In this document: positions 8,488 to 18,209 of the stretch, piece by piece
Numbering within the stretch: position 1 is the first letter of the stretch
Layout: each line of letters starts with the position of its first letter
Assembly: GCA_900765165.1 (NCBI GenBank)
Contig: CAAFQR010000042.1
Span: 1-64,000 of the forward strand
DNA from: Veillonellaceae bacterium
GTDB lineage: Bacteria > Bacillota > Negativicutes > Veillonellales > Veillonellaceae
DNA: 64,000 nucleotides
Direction: 5' to 3'
Notes under the pieces: model-generated
Told to the model about the DNA's origin: nothing
What the model saw: only the letters and a program-made list of their open reading frames with translations
Databases searched by the model: none
Made by a program: the position numbers and the translations under genes

Positions 8488-9663
8488 CTACTTACCCGAC
8501 TGAAGTCGAGTCATTAATACCTCTATCGCCTTTTGGAGCTGCGTATCGTCCGCTTCGGAGGAAGCGCCCTTCGGCAACTCTATGGTGATATCCGGTTTGA
8601 TGCCGATACCATCGATAACGCGGTCATTCGGCGTATGATATTTGGCGATGGTCACTTTAATGCCCTGGTCGCCCAAATTATTGAGTACTACTTGAACCGT
8701 ACCTTTACCGTAACTGTTCGTCCCGATAATGGTACCGGCTTTTTCATCCTGCACGGCACCGGCTACGATTTCAGAAGCACTGGCAGACCCTTTGTTGATC
8801 AATACAACGAGGGGAATCTGTTTTTCCAGGCCCTGGGAATCATAGGATTCGGTGTGCCCACTGCGATCCTTTACAGTCACAATAGGACCGGCCGGCAAAA
8901 TGTAATCAGACACATCACGTGCAGCCGTTAAGAGGCCGCCCGGATTATTGCGCAAGTCAAGGATGAGGGCTTTCATGCCCTGTGCCTGCAAGGCTTTGTA
9001 TTCCTTGGCAAAGTCAGCACCGGTCTGGTCGGCAAACTGACTGATGCGAATATAACCAATGCCGTCCTGGAGCATTTTGCCCTTTACGGTAGGCATGGTA
9101 ATGTCGGCGCGGGTAATAGTAACGTTTTTCGTTTCACTACCACTGCGAATGCCTAACACGACTTGCGTGCCCGCAGCGCCGCGCATAAGCTTGGAGGCTT
9201 CTTCTAAGGACATGCTAGCCGTGCTCTTACCGTCGATGGAGACGATGTTGTCACCAGCCTTGATGCCTGCCTTAGCAGCCGGCGTATCCTCAATAGCCGA
9301 CACAACCTCTAGCCCATTCTGCCCCTTACCAATAACAATCCCTACACCACTGTATGTACCGCTAACCTGCATGCGCATGGCATCGTAGTCTTGCGGCGTC
9401 AAATATTGACTATGCGGTTCGCCTAAGGAACTGATAAGGCCTTGGAGCATCCCTTCAAAGAGCGTCGTCTTGGCCACCGGTTCCATGTATACGTGGCTGG
9501 CTACGAAATAGGTGAAACCAAAGCGCAACAAGCCTAAGGGCGTACCGGATACATACCAGAAAAAGAGCCATGTGAAAATGATGCCACTGAGCAGGAAACC
9601 TCCTACTCGACGACTCCATTTCAAGAACGAAGGATTTTGTAGAAAACGGGGCGTGTACTTCAT
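8488..9663 (-). CDS. ctpA: Carboxy-terminal processing protease (S41, CtpA-like)
   Basis: The 391-residue protein has a membrane anchor at about 19-40 and an extracytoplasmic region with a PDZ domain (about 90-175; YSGVGIVIG ... AGDNIVSIDG) and an S41 protease domain. The Ser-Lys catalytic dyad is visible: the serine in KGSASASEIVAGA and the lysine in GTNSYGKGTVQ. Such proteases cut C-termini of envelope proteins, often peptidoglycan hydrolases. The gene is four bases downstream of an EnvC-like amidase activator and ftsEX, which suggests it trims that system. Confidence 0.93.
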   Translation of the reverse strand: MKYTPRFLQNPSFLKWSRRVGGFLLSGIIFTWLFFWYVSGTPLGLLRFGFTYFVASHVYMEPVAKTTLFEGMLQGLISSLGEPHSQYLTPQDYDAMRMQVSGTYSGVGIVIGKGQNGLEVVSAIEDTPAAKAGIKAGDNIVSIDGKSTASMSLEEASKLMRGAAGTQVVLGIRSGSETKNVTITRADITMPTVKGKMLQDGIGYIRISQFADQTGADFAKEYKALQAQGMKALILDLRNNPGGLLTAARDVSDYILPAGPIVTVKDRSGHTESYDSQGLEKQIPLVVLINKGSASASEIVAGAVQDEKAGTIIGTNSYGKGTVQVVLNNLGDQGIKVTIAKYHTPNDRVIDGIGIKPDITIELPKGASSEADDTQLQKAIEVLMTRLQSGK

Positions 9664-9667
9664 AGGC

Positions 9668-10894
9668 TTATAAGTAATTCAACGGGTTAACCGGATCCCC
9701 GTTTACGCGCACTTCAAAGTGAACGTGCGGTCCCGTCGAGTTGCCTGTACTGCCGGCGTAGGCAATAACCTGACCTTTAGAAACCGTTTGACCGGCGCTT
9801 ACGGCAAGTTCGGAGTTATGACCATACAAGGTAGACATACCATTGCCATGATCGATAATAACCGCATTACCGTAGCCGTCAATCCAGTCGGCTTCTACAA
9901 CTACCCCACTATCGGCAGCATGTACCGGCGTACCTTCGTCAACGCCAATATCGATGCCGGAGTGGAAGATTTCACGGCCATAAATAGGATGGAAACGATA
10001 GCCGAACGGCGAAGTGATTGGTCCGCTTACCGGCCAAGCCAACTGGCCTGTGCCTTGAACGTAACCGGCGTCACTACCGCCACCGCCGCCACCACCACTG
10101 CTAGCTTGCTGTTGAGCGGCTGCAGCAGCTGCTGCGGCTGCCGCTGCGGCGGCTGCACGCTGGGCGGCACGAGCCTGCAACATAGCTTTAATGTTAGCCG
10201 AAGACTGTTGTAACGCAGCCAATTCCTGTTCGGCAGCGGCTTTATCCGTTTTTGCCTTATCGAGAACGGCCTGACGTTCCTGTTTCTTCTTAACAATGGT
10301 AGCCTGTGCTTCTTTGGCCTTCTGTTCCAATTCTACAATCTGTTTCTTTTCATCTTCTAAGGCTGCCTTGCGCTGGTTGATTTCAGCGCGTTCCGTCTTA
10401 ATGGCGTTAATCAAGGCAATATCCGAGTCGATGATTCGTTTCAGCATTTCCAAGCGGTTGGCAAAATCGCTGAAGTCCTTAGCGCCGATGACTACGTCCA
10501 AGTAGCTTAGGCGGCCATTGATGTAAATGTCGCGCACGCGCTTCGTGAATACGCCTTCACGGCCTTGCAAGCGCTTCTGCGCTGCTTCTAAGGCTTTCTG
10601 ATTCTGCAAAATCTGCTGTTCCACCTGGGAACGCTGGTTCTGATAATTCTTTAAATTTGCGGTAGCTTGCGCCAGCTCGTTTTCAATTTGATGGAGCTGT
10701 TGCGATATCGTACCAATTCGAGCTTCCGCATCGGCTTTCTTCGCATTCTGACTGTCCATCTGCTGCTGCACGCCGCTCAACTGATTATTTAAATCTTCGT
10801 CTTCGGCTTGCAAGGTGCTAAGAGGTACCGATACAAAGACAGCCGTGCTGAGAAGAAATGCCGTTATGCGAAAGCGTAGTGATTTCTGTGCCAT
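9668..10894 (-). CDS. EnvC-like murein hydrolase or activator (coiled coil plus M23)
   Basis: The 408-residue protein has a signal peptide at 1-30, a long coiled coil at about 31-245, an unusual low-complexity linker (a run of about a dozen Ala followed by Gln and a Gly run), and a C-terminal M23/LytM domain (about 295-408). The Zn ligand motifs HSGID (HxxxD) and HVHFE (HxH) are intact, so it may be an active endopeptidase rather than only an activator as in E. coli EnvC. It lies just downstream of ftsX; FtsEX controls EnvC/PcsB-type proteins through the coiled coil. Confidence 0.9.
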   Translation of the reverse strand: MAQKSLRFRITAFLLSTAVFVSVPLSTLQAEDEDLNNQLSGVQQQMDSQNAKKADAEARIGTISQQLHQIENELAQATANLKNYQNQRSQVEQQILQNQKALEAAQKRLQGREGVFTKRVRDIYINGRLSYLDVVIGAKDFSDFANRLEMLKRIIDSDIALINAIKTERAEINQRKAALEDEKKQIVELEQKAKEAQATIVKKKQERQAVLDKAKTDKAAAEQELAALQQSSANIKAMLQARAAQRAAAAAAAAAAAAAAQQQASSGGGGGGGSDAGYVQGTGQLAWPVSGPITSPFGYRFHPIYGREIFHSGIDIGVDEGTPVHAADSGVVVEADWIDGYGNAVIIDHGNGMSTLYGHNSELAVSAGQTVSKGQVIAYAGSTGNSTGPHVHFEVRVNGDPVNPLNYL

Positions 10895-10910
10895 AACAAA
10901 CCTTCTTCTC

Positions 10911-11798
10911 TTATACTTTCATATACTGTTTCAAGGAAATAGTAGAACCGATAGCGCCGACTACAATCCCTACGCCAAAAAGGATGGCACCTAAGTTGTA
11001 GAAGAACGGGAACATCGGTACTAACGGCAGGAAGGCCAAGGACGATTCCACTTCTACCGTTACAAAATGATAGAATTCCCATACGCAAGCCGCTGCGATA
11101 ATGGCTCCGGTGAATCCTAACAGCATACCTTCGATGAGGAACGGCCAACGGATAAACCAGTTGGTAGCCCCTACATATTTCATAATAGCGATTTCCTTAC
11201 GACGTGCGAACACGGTAAGACGAATCGTGTTGGAGATAATGAACAACGTTGCCCCAGCTAAGAACGCGATGAGGGCCATACCGCCGTAACGAATGACTTC
11301 GGTAATTTTGAAAATCTGTTCGATTACGTCCTGACCATAGTGAGCAGATTCAACGCCCGGGAAGGTAGTAACGAGCTTAGCTGCGTTCTTAACTTCTTCC
11401 GGATTGTTGAAGGTAATCACATAGGATGCCGGCAACGGGTTCGTGCCATTTAAGGCGTCCACTAAGCCCTGCTGGTCACCTAAGCGCTGTTTGAAGCGTT
11501 TCATGGCTTCTGCTTTATTGATGAATTCCAGCTTACGGATATCCGGTAAGGCTTTAATCTTCTTACCTACTTCCATAGTCTGCTGGGTGGTCAAGCCATC
11601 CTTCATGTATACGCTCAGTTCTACCTGATTTTCCAGGTTCGATGCGAGGTTGTTAAGATTAACAACACCGCAGGTAAACACACCGAGGATAAACAAGGAT
11701 AAGGCCACCGTGGAGATGGACGCTAATGTCATGAGGCCGTTACGGCTCATGGATTTAATCGCTTCTTTTACAAAATAACCAAACGTTCTAAGCTTCAT
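10911..11798 (-). CDS. ftsX: Cell-division ABC permease FtsX
   Basis: FtsX is the membrane half of the FtsEX complex that couples ATP hydrolysis to murein hydrolase activation at the septum. The topology fits the family: a cytoplasmic start, a first helix (LMTLASISTVALSLFILG), a large external loop (about 55-165), and three C-terminal helices. The start chosen (11,798, MKLRTFGYFVKEA) follows GAGGTG at nine bases; it overlaps the end of ftsE by 11 bases, which implies coupling. Confidence 0.94.
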   Translation of the reverse strand: MKLRTFGYFVKEAIKSMSRNGLMTLASISTVALSLFILGVFTCGVVNLNNLASNLENQVELSVYMKDGLTTQQTMEVGKKIKALPDIRKLEFINKAEAMKRFKQRLGDQQGLVDALNGTNPLPASYVITFNNPEEVKNAAKLVTTFPGVESAHYGQDVIEQIFKITEVIRYGGMALIAFLAGATLFIISNTIRLTVFARRKEIAIMKYVGATNWFIRWPFLIEGMLLGFTGAIIAAACVWEFYHFVTVEVESSLAFLPLVPMFPFFYNLGAILFGVGIVVGAIGSTISLKQYMKV

Positions 11799-12474
11799 GG
11801 AATTCGGCACCTCGCAATCTATCACTTACTACGCGGCCTGCTTCCAAAGCAATGACACGTTTATTCAAATATCTAACCATTTCCATATCGTGCGTAACCA
11901 TGACAATGGTCGTACCGGAGTTGTTAATCTGTTTAAACAAATCCATGATGTCACGACTGGTATTAGGGTCAAGGTTCCCTGTCGGTTCGTCGGCAATCAA
12001 GATCAACGGTTTGTTGACAATGGCGCGGGCAATCGCTACGCGCTGCTGTTCACCGCCGCTCAAATCCTGCGGTAAATCATTGGCTTTATGAGGCAAGCCA
12101 ACCAATTCCAACACTCTTGATACTTTTTCGCGAATGATTTTCGGCTTTTCTTCGATTACTTCTAAGGCAAAGGCGATGTTTTCAAACACCGTCTTGTTCG
12201 GCAATAACCGGAAATCCTGAAACACTGTCCCCAAACGTCTTCTCAGGTACGGAATTTTGCGTTTTTTCAGCTTCGTTACGTCAATTTCATTGACGATAAC
12301 CGTACCGGAATCGGGCATCACTTCATGAGACAACAGTTTAATAAACGTAGATTTACCGGCACCACTGGCACCACAGATCAACACGAATTCCCCTTTATCT
12401 ATCTGAATTGATACGTCCTCCAACGCTAACGAGCCGTTCTCGTACACCTTGTTGACATGGTTAAATTCAATCAT
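11788..12474 (-). CDS. ftsE: Cell-division ATP-binding protein FtsE
   Basis: This is a 228-residue ABC ATPase. Walker A is GASGAGKST, the signature is LSGGEQQR and Walker B is LILIADEPTG, followed by the His-loop MVTHD. The pairing with ftsX (overlap) and the EnvC-like and CtpA genes downstream identifies it as FtsE rather than a lipoprotein exporter. The four genes form one unit, ftsE-ftsX-envC-ctpA. Confidence 0.95.
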   Translation of the reverse strand: MIEFNHVNKVYENGSLALEDVSIQIDKGEFVLICGASGAGKSTFIKLLSHEVMPDSGTVIVNEIDVTKLKKRKIPYLRRRLGTVFQDFRLLPNKTVFENIAFALEVIEEKPKIIREKVSRVLELVGLPHKANDLPQDLSGGEQQRVAIARAIVNKPLILIADEPTGNLDPNTSRDIMDLFKQINNSGTTIVMVTHDMEMVRYLNKRVIALEAGRVVSDRLRGAEFHEA

Positions 12475-12524
12475 CTGATAACTTCCTTTACTAATACTAA
12501 GCCCTGCTCGTAAGGAACAGACTT

Positions 12525-13460
12525 TTACAGTTTACGCTCTAAAACTTTGCGAACCGCTGCTACGATATATTCCGCAGACAAGCCGTATTTCGCCATCAAT
12601 TCTTTCGGCGTACCGGATTCGCCAAACGTGTCTTTAACGCCAACACGTTCTACCGGAACCGGAACGGTTTCCGTAACTGCTTCGGCTACGGCTGCCCCTA
12701 AGCCACCGTAAATATTGTGTTCTTCAGCAGTTACAATAGCGCCGGTTTCCTTAGCAGCTTTTGCTACAGCGTCAACGTCAAGCGGTTTGATGGATGCCAT
12801 GTTGATAACACGAACGTCAATGCCTTCGGAAGCCAAGGTTTCAGCCGCTTCCATAGCAGGACCAACCAAAGCACCGCAAGCGATAATCGTAGCGGCTTCG
12901 CCATCACGAAGAGTGGTCGCTTTGCCAGGTTTAAATTCGTAGCCTTCCGGCGTTACGTCTTCTACACCGGCACGGCCTAAGCGAACGTATACCGGACCAA
13001 CATAATTGGCAGCCCATTTGATAACGGCTTTCGTTTCAGCTGCATCGGCCGGTACCACAACCGTCATGTTCGCTACAGCGCGCATGCACGCAATATCCTC
13101 AAGGCTCTGGTGAGTAGCACCATCTTCGCCAACGGTCAAGCCTGCGTGAGTTGCGCAGATTTTAACGTTCAATTTCGGATAGCAAACAGCGTTACGAACC
13201 TGTTCGAAAGCACGACCTACAGCAAACATAGCGAAGGACGATACAAACGGGATTTTGCCGGCAGCAGCAAGACCGGCGCCAACGCTGATCAAGTTCTGTT
13301 CTGCAATACCTACATTAAAGAAACGATCCGGATAGGCTTTTTTGAAGCCGTCCGTTTTCGTGGATTTCGATAAATCGGCGTCCAATACGACGATTTTTTT
13401 ATTTTCAGCACCAACTTCAACTAATGCGGCACCGTATGCTTCACGAGTAGCTTTGCCCAT
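12525..13460 (-). CDS. Transketolase, C-terminal (pyrimidine/C) subunit
   Basis: The 311 residues correspond to the second half of transketolase: the pyrimidine-binding domain with GIAEQNLISVGAGLA and SSFAMFAVGRAFEQVRN, then the C-terminal domain (IACGALVGPAMEAAE, VTAEEHNIYGGLG). In many Firmicutes and archaea the enzyme is split into two adjacent genes that assemble into the active heterodimer. The N-terminal subunit gene ends two bases upstream. Together they interconvert pentose-phosphate sugars using thiamine diphosphate. Confidence 0.93.
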   Translation of the reverse strand: MGKATREAYGAALVEVGAENKKIVVLDADLSKSTKTDGFKKAYPDRFFNVGIAEQNLISVGAGLAAAGKIPFVSSFAMFAVGRAFEQVRNAVCYPKLNVKICATHAGLTVGEDGATHQSLEDIACMRAVANMTVVVPADAAETKAVIKWAANYVGPVYVRLGRAGVEDVTPEGYEFKPGKATTLRDGEAATIIACGALVGPAMEAAETLASEGIDVRVINMASIKPLDVDAVAKAAKETGAIVTAEEHNIYGGLGAAVAEAVTETVPVPVERVGVKDTFGESGTPKELMAKYGLSAEYIVAAVRKVLERKL

Positions 13461-13462
13461 GG

Positions 13463-14296
13463 TTACACCTCCAAGACTTCTGCAATAAACTTCTTGCCTT
13501 CTTCTTCGGTCGGCGCTTTGCCGTGCCAGCCAGCCTGGCCTTCCATTTCGGCTACCCCTTTACCTTTGATGGTATGCATTACGATAACCGTCGGTTTATC
13601 TTCGCAGGCACGCGCTTTTTCAATAGCGTCGTGCAATTCGTCAATATCATGGCCGTTAACTTCCAATACGTTCCAATTGAAAGCAGCGAATTTTTCGCCA
13701 ATCGGTAACGGAGACATAACTTCTTTAATGTCACCATCAATCTGCAAGCCGTTGAAATCAACAAACGCAGTGAGGTTGCTCAATTTGTAGAAGCCAGCGA
13801 ACATAGCCGCTTCCCAAACCTGACCTTCTTCCAATTCGCCATCACCTAAGATGCTGAATACATGATAGGAGCTATTGTCGATTTTGCCGGCCAATGCCAT
13901 ACCGCACGCAGCGGAAATGCCCTGACCTAAGGAACCGGTGGACATATCTACGCCTGGCGTATGTTTCATGTCCGGATGACCTTGGAGCATGCGATTAACC
14001 TTGCGAAGGCCTAACAACTCTTCCTTAGGGAAATAGCCTTTCGAAGCCAAGGTGGAATACAATGCCGGAGCGGCATGACCCTTGGACAATACGAAACGGT
14101 CGCGATCTGCTTTCTTCGGATTAGCAGGATCTACATTCATTTCCACATAATACAAAAGTGCCATCACGTCTGCAATGGACAACGACCCGCCGGGATGACC
14201 GGATTTAGCCGCCGTAACGGCTTCCAAAATACCGACGCGGATGTCGCGCGCCTTTGCTGTTACCAGTTCCCGTTGCTCTGCTGTTAACCTTGCCAT
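13463..14296 (-). CDS. Transketolase, N-terminal (ThDP-binding) subunit
   Basis: The 277-residue ThDP pyrophosphate-binding half of a split transketolase has SGHPGGSLSIADVMALLYY, HPDMKHTPGVDMSTGSLGQG and the ThDP motif GDGELEEGQVWEA...N. The ATG at 14,296 has GGAGG eight bases before it and is preferred over an in-frame ATG at 14,314. It is immediately followed by the C-terminal subunit gene. Confidence 0.94.
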   Translation of the reverse strand: MARLTAEQRELVTAKARDIRVGILEAVTAAKSGHPGGSLSIADVMALLYYVEMNVDPANPKKADRDRFVLSKGHAAPALYSTLASKGYFPKEELLGLRKVNRMLQGHPDMKHTPGVDMSTGSLGQGISAACGMALAGKIDNSSYHVFSILGDGELEEGQVWEAAMFAGFYKLSNLTAFVDFNGLQIDGDIKEVMSPLPIGEKFAAFNWNVLEVNGHDIDELHDAIEKARACEDKPTVIVMHTIKGKGVAEMEGQAGWHGKAPTEEEGKKFIAEVLEV

Positions 14297-14337
14297 AATG
14301 AACCTCCATTTCATTACTCAGACAATAACGCTCTCGC

Positions 14338-15426
14338 CTATTTGGATAATAACGCCAAGGCTCGATGGGCGTTTTTTAACGACTCTTCACGCAACAATCG
14401 AATACGCTCTAAGGCGCGACGTCGACGTTGCACATCTTCTAAACTGTCTCTGACGGCAGTAAACAACGAATCCGCCGATACATCGTCTAATGTACCGACC
14501 GGTTCCTCCCCGATCATGTGAAGGAAGTTCACAATCTTCGGATCATAGGAAATGCCTACTACCGGTTTTTCCATAAGGGACGCAAACACTAACGCATGAA
14601 GGCGCACGCCAACCAATGCATCCATAGCACCGGTTAAAGCTAACAGCTCCGTCGTGGTGTAGCTTTGAGCTAACACGATAGGCTTGTGCGTCATCAACGC
14701 TTCTACGGCCTTCGCTTCCGCCGTATCATCCGGATGCTGCATAGGGATGAAAATAATATCCGTCCCCAGCTCTTCCGTTAAACGATCCAAGGCATTCGCC
14801 AAGGAGGCGCGATAAGCGGTGCAATTTTTCCAATTGCGCACTGACACGCCTAAGCGATATTTCACGCCAGACAGCTTGTAGTCCTTCAATAAGCGCTGAC
14901 CAATGGTCGTATCTACGGGATGCATTGCCAAAACGGCATCGGCCGTCACTTCAATAGGCACCTTCGTAACGCCCATGGACAGGAGCTCACCTTTAGAACG
15001 TTCATCGCGAACTGTAACGTAGTCCACGTGATTTAACACACGACCTACGGCTTTACGAGCCATAGGCTTGCGCAAGGGCCCTATTCCCTGCGCATACAGC
15101 ATTACCTTTTTGCCCAGCATATTCGCTAAGCTGATAATGCTGAGATAGTAATATAAACTGCGATTACTCGTCACATCCTGCAACAAGCTACCACCGCCAC
15201 TGATAAGCAAGTCACAACGCTTAATAGCATTGAAAATGCCGGTCACATCAAAGCGACCTACGGCTTTAACGCCGTGCTTTTCAGCAGTGTGGCGCGGATT
15301 CCCGGAGATAACGGTAATATCTGCTTCCGGCACAACTTCTAAAATCGCTTCCAGAATGGCGGCTAACATAGCTTCATCGCCGGCATTACCAAAACCGTAA
15401 TAACCGGAAATTACTAACCTACTCAT
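14338..15426 (-). CDS. csaB: Polysaccharide pyruvyl transferase CsaB
   Basis: The 362-residue protein is of the PF04230 family. CsaB adds ketal pyruvate to a cell-wall polysaccharide, which creates the ligand for SLH domains; in Negativicutes SLH domains join the outer membrane to the wall. Motifs seen: YYGFGNAGDEAML at the start, SGGGSLLQDVTS, and near the end GVRLHALVFASLMEKPVVGISYD. The start at 15,426 follows GGGGGG at close spacing and overlaps the end of the DUF5693 gene by eight bases, so the two are coupled. Confidence 0.9.
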   Translation of the reverse strand: MSRLVISGYYGFGNAGDEAMLAAILEAILEVVPEADITVISGNPRHTAEKHGVKAVGRFDVTGIFNAIKRCDLLISGGGSLLQDVTSNRSLYYYLSIISLANMLGKKVMLYAQGIGPLRKPMARKAVGRVLNHVDYVTVRDERSKGELLSMGVTKVPIEVTADAVLAMHPVDTTIGQRLLKDYKLSGVKYRLGVSVRNWKNCTAYRASLANALDRLTEELGTDIIFIPMQHPDDTAEAKAVEALMTHKPIVLAQSYTTTELLALTGAMDALVGVRLHALVFASLMEKPVVGISYDPKIVNFLHMIGEEPVGTLDDVSADSLFTAVRDSLEDVQRRRRALERIRLLREESLKNAHRALALLSK

Positions 15427-17461
15427 TATCCACCCCCCGTTTGCGATTCCAGCCGGATACATACATTAAGAAACGGAATACCAAAATGGCCACTACACCA
15501 AAGATGATACCCATCCACAACCCATCATAGCCGCGGGCAATGGACAGGAGCACCGGCGTGCGAATATGACAGAAGGTTTCTACTAAGGAACCTAAGCCGA
15601 TAACACCGCCGACGGTAAAGATAAAATGCAACCACATAGGCCAACGACGCAATAACGCAAAGGCGGCGAGCATGAAGGCCGGATGACCGATGAGGAATTC
15701 CTTTTCACGAGGACGTGCATATAAGGTGTTTTCCAAGAAACGGCGCATCGCAATTTCAAAGCCCGGTACCGGCACACCGGCGGTGTGACCACTGCGGCCT
15801 ACAAAGACCCAAGCCACGGCGCCTAAGAAAGCGACGATGACAATCATATATAATTTCACGTCGAGAGTGAAGAATTCTTTGATGAATTTCTTCGTATCGG
15901 CCATGGAATTAATAGTCTGACCTTCCCACAGCGGGAAGCGCTGCAGGTATGCAATAATTGTTAACAGTACGGGCGCAACGAATACTAATTTTACGCCGCG
16001 GAAAATAGCGAATTCCATGAAGAATCGCGTATTCCCCAACATGCCGCCAATGTACATACCACCAATAGCGGCCAACAACGCAGCGCCAATGAGGTAAACG
16101 ATGGCTTCGCCGGTAGCGGCCCACGGACCCGGTCGTTTCGGTGCATTGGCCCGATGAACCCAGCAGTTCATGATGAGGATAATGGCGTTAACCGGTGCAC
16201 AAATGGCGGTGGACAACGCCCAAATCTGCGTAATCAGCGTACCGCCGGTTACTAAGTACAATACGAAGGACACCAGCATCAACGCCAATGCAGCGGCCAG
16301 CTGTTTATTGCGACGCATAGGGATGAAGAGGTTCACCATGAATACGAACATGGATACCGCCCCTGCCATGGTAAGCAATACGGCCGGTGTAGACGGACGA
16401 TACGGCGGGTAAACGGACGCTTCGCCGAAGGTGAAGCCACGATCAGCTAGCTTCTGGTTCGTTTCGGTAATGTAGGACAAGGTCGTGCCCAAAGCCGTCT
16501 TGTTGCCTACGCCTTCTTCATAAATCGGATAGAGATTGAAGCGAATGTTACGTTCAATATCGCTAATGTAGAACCACTGGGATACTTCACTAGGCGATAA
16601 TTTCTTCAATTCGTCTTTCGTAACCGTGTACAAACGGCCTACGCTGTACTGGTTGTAAGCGGCCATTTCGTTGAAGCCCTGCTGCGGATCATACTGCAAC
16701 TGCGTAACAGCTTCAATGCCAACAACAGGAATATGCATTTCAGACAAGCGTTTTTCCGTTAAGGCCAAGTCGTGCGGATAGCCTAACACTTCTTTGCCAA
16801 CGAACACGATGCCCGTTACGTGCGGCACGCCTTGAATGCGGTCTAACACGAAGTTCACATCATCAGGGGTTTCATTTTTAAAGTTCGTAGGACGAACGAT
16901 AACGTTGAAGCCTTGCTTGCTAACTTCTTCAGCCTGCAAACGAGAAATGCTGAGCTTCATATCCAATACGGACGAGTACGGCTGCGCTAATACGAGGACC
17001 GGACCATGCGCGGAGTACTGCACGTGAACCTTGTCAGAGCCAACGCGATGGATTAAGTCTTCGTGAATTTCTTTGAAATAACCTTCCTTACCCGGCACCT
17101 GTGCCACATAGGTAAGACCCGGTTTCGCCGGTGCGCCATACAAGCCTAATACATTGGCATTGTTGCCATCATAGACTTCAATGTCGCCGGCATCTTCTGC
17201 CTTCTGTAACGTGCGGTCATAAATAGCCATCGCCGTTACACCGGCTTTTTTAAGCGACATAAGCACCTGACTACGGCTTTCCTTTTCAAAGGAAGCGGAA
17301 CGCATTACAGCGTCGTAGTCCATAATATTTTCAATGTGCGACTGCGCCTGTTCAACGGTATTTCGCTGGTATACCAAGAAAATGCCGGCGATCAAACCAA
17401 TAATCATGAACAGTATTAAAATAGGCGAATAGTTTTGTTTTATGCTTTGTGCTTGCTTCAC
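15419..17461 (-). CDS. DUF5693-family multi-spanning membrane protein
   Basis: The 680-residue protein starts at GTG with AAGGAAGG upstream. It has one N-terminal membrane helix (about 13-30), a large extracytoplasmic domain to about residue 345, then some eight or nine helices to the C-terminus. I recognise it as the DUF5693 family habitually encoded beside csaB. The overlap with csaB suggests joint work on the pyruvylated wall polymer, perhaps its export or polymerisation. That role is inference; no catalytic motif is evident. Confidence 0.8.
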   Translation of the reverse strand: MKQAQSIKQNYSPILILFMIIGLIAGIFLVYQRNTVEQAQSHIENIMDYDAVMRSASFEKESRSQVLMSLKKAGVTAMAIYDRTLQKAEDAGDIEVYDGNNANVLGLYGAPAKPGLTYVAQVPGKEGYFKEIHEDLIHRVGSDKVHVQYSAHGPVLVLAQPYSSVLDMKLSISRLQAEEVSKQGFNVIVRPTNFKNETPDDVNFVLDRIQGVPHVTGIVFVGKEVLGYPHDLALTEKRLSEMHIPVVGIEAVTQLQYDPQQGFNEMAAYNQYSVGRLYTVTKDELKKLSPSEVSQWFYISDIERNIRFNLYPIYEEGVGNKTALGTTLSYITETNQKLADRGFTFGEASVYPPYRPSTPAVLLTMAGAVSMFVFMVNLFIPMRRNKQLAAALALMLVSFVLYLVTGGTLITQIWALSTAICAPVNAIILIMNCWVHRANAPKRPGPWAATGEAIVYLIGAALLAAIGGMYIGGMLGNTRFFMEFAIFRGVKLVFVAPVLLTIIAYLQRFPLWEGQTINSMADTKKFIKEFFTLDVKLYMIVIVAFLGAVAWVFVGRSGHTAGVPVPGFEIAMRRFLENTLYARPREKEFLIGHPAFMLAAFALLRRWPMWLHFIFTVGGVIGLGSLVETFCHIRTPVLLSIARGYDGLWMGIIFGVVAILVFRFLMYVSGWNRKRGVDNE

Positions 17462-17474
17462 AGCGTTACCTTCC

Positions 17475-18164
17475 TTACTTGCTTACGGGACTCACGTACA
17501 CGTGAATTTCACCATTTTCAGTGTCTAAGCGTTGAGCCGTTACCGGAATCGGGAATTTACCGAAATCATACACCGCAATCGGCTTCAACACACCAGCGTT
17601 CAAGCCACCAATGCCGGCGCCGTTGATTTCAAAGCGCTGCGGCGAGAACTGCAACTGGTTCTGATTCAATTCCAAACGACCTTTAATGTCCGCCGTACCG
17701 GTAATCACACCGATATCGATGGTACCAACAATTTCAAGGCCATCACTCTTCACGATAACCTGATTAATATTCAGTCCTTTCACATTGGCTTCCATAAAAT
17801 GCTGCAAGTCATTCTGTGTTACGGTCCCTTCAATTTCACCGCTTCCCAAGGATTTAATGGTTACGCGGCGATTCATGAGCAAATCTACCGGATCTAGTTG
17901 CATATTGGCTATATCAAAGTGTATATCCGCAAAATTCAGAGTACCCAATTTAACATTTTCCAAGTCACCACGGAACACGTCAACATCACCTAAAGCCAGT
18001 CGCAAGGCCGGTGAGGATTCCACATGAAGGTTTACGGACTCTGCCTGAAGCTGGCCACCAATTTGTGCTTCCAACTGCTTTTGTACAAAGCCGGGTAAAA
18101 CTATCTGCGCGCCACCGAACACGACAACGGCTAACACGATCAGTACTACTATAAATTTTTTCAT
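17475..18164 (-). CDS. DUF2993 (LmeA-like) secreted lipid-binding protein
   Basis: The 229-residue protein has an N-terminal signal or anchor helix (about 4-22) and a repetitive beta-rich body typical of DUF2993, related to mycobacterial LmeA and to TULIP/AsmA-like lipid-binding folds. It lies between prfB and the DUF5693-csaB pair on the same strand with short gaps, so an envelope role is plausible. There are no enzymatic motifs. Confidence 0.78.
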   Translation of the reverse strand: MKKFIVVLIVLAVVVFGGAQIVLPGFVQKQLEAQIGGQLQAESVNLHVESSPALRLALGDVDVFRGDLENVKLGTLNFADIHFDIANMQLDPVDLLMNRRVTIKSLGSGEIEGTVTQNDLQHFMEANVKGLNINQVIVKSDGLEIVGTIDIGVITGTADIKGRLELNQNQLQFSPQRFEINGAGIGGLNAGVLKPIAVYDFGKFPIPVTAQRLDTENGEIHVYVSPVSK

Positions 18165-18209
18165 CTTTATGCCACATTCTCCTGCTAGTTACTGCTATTA
18201 ACGCCAATC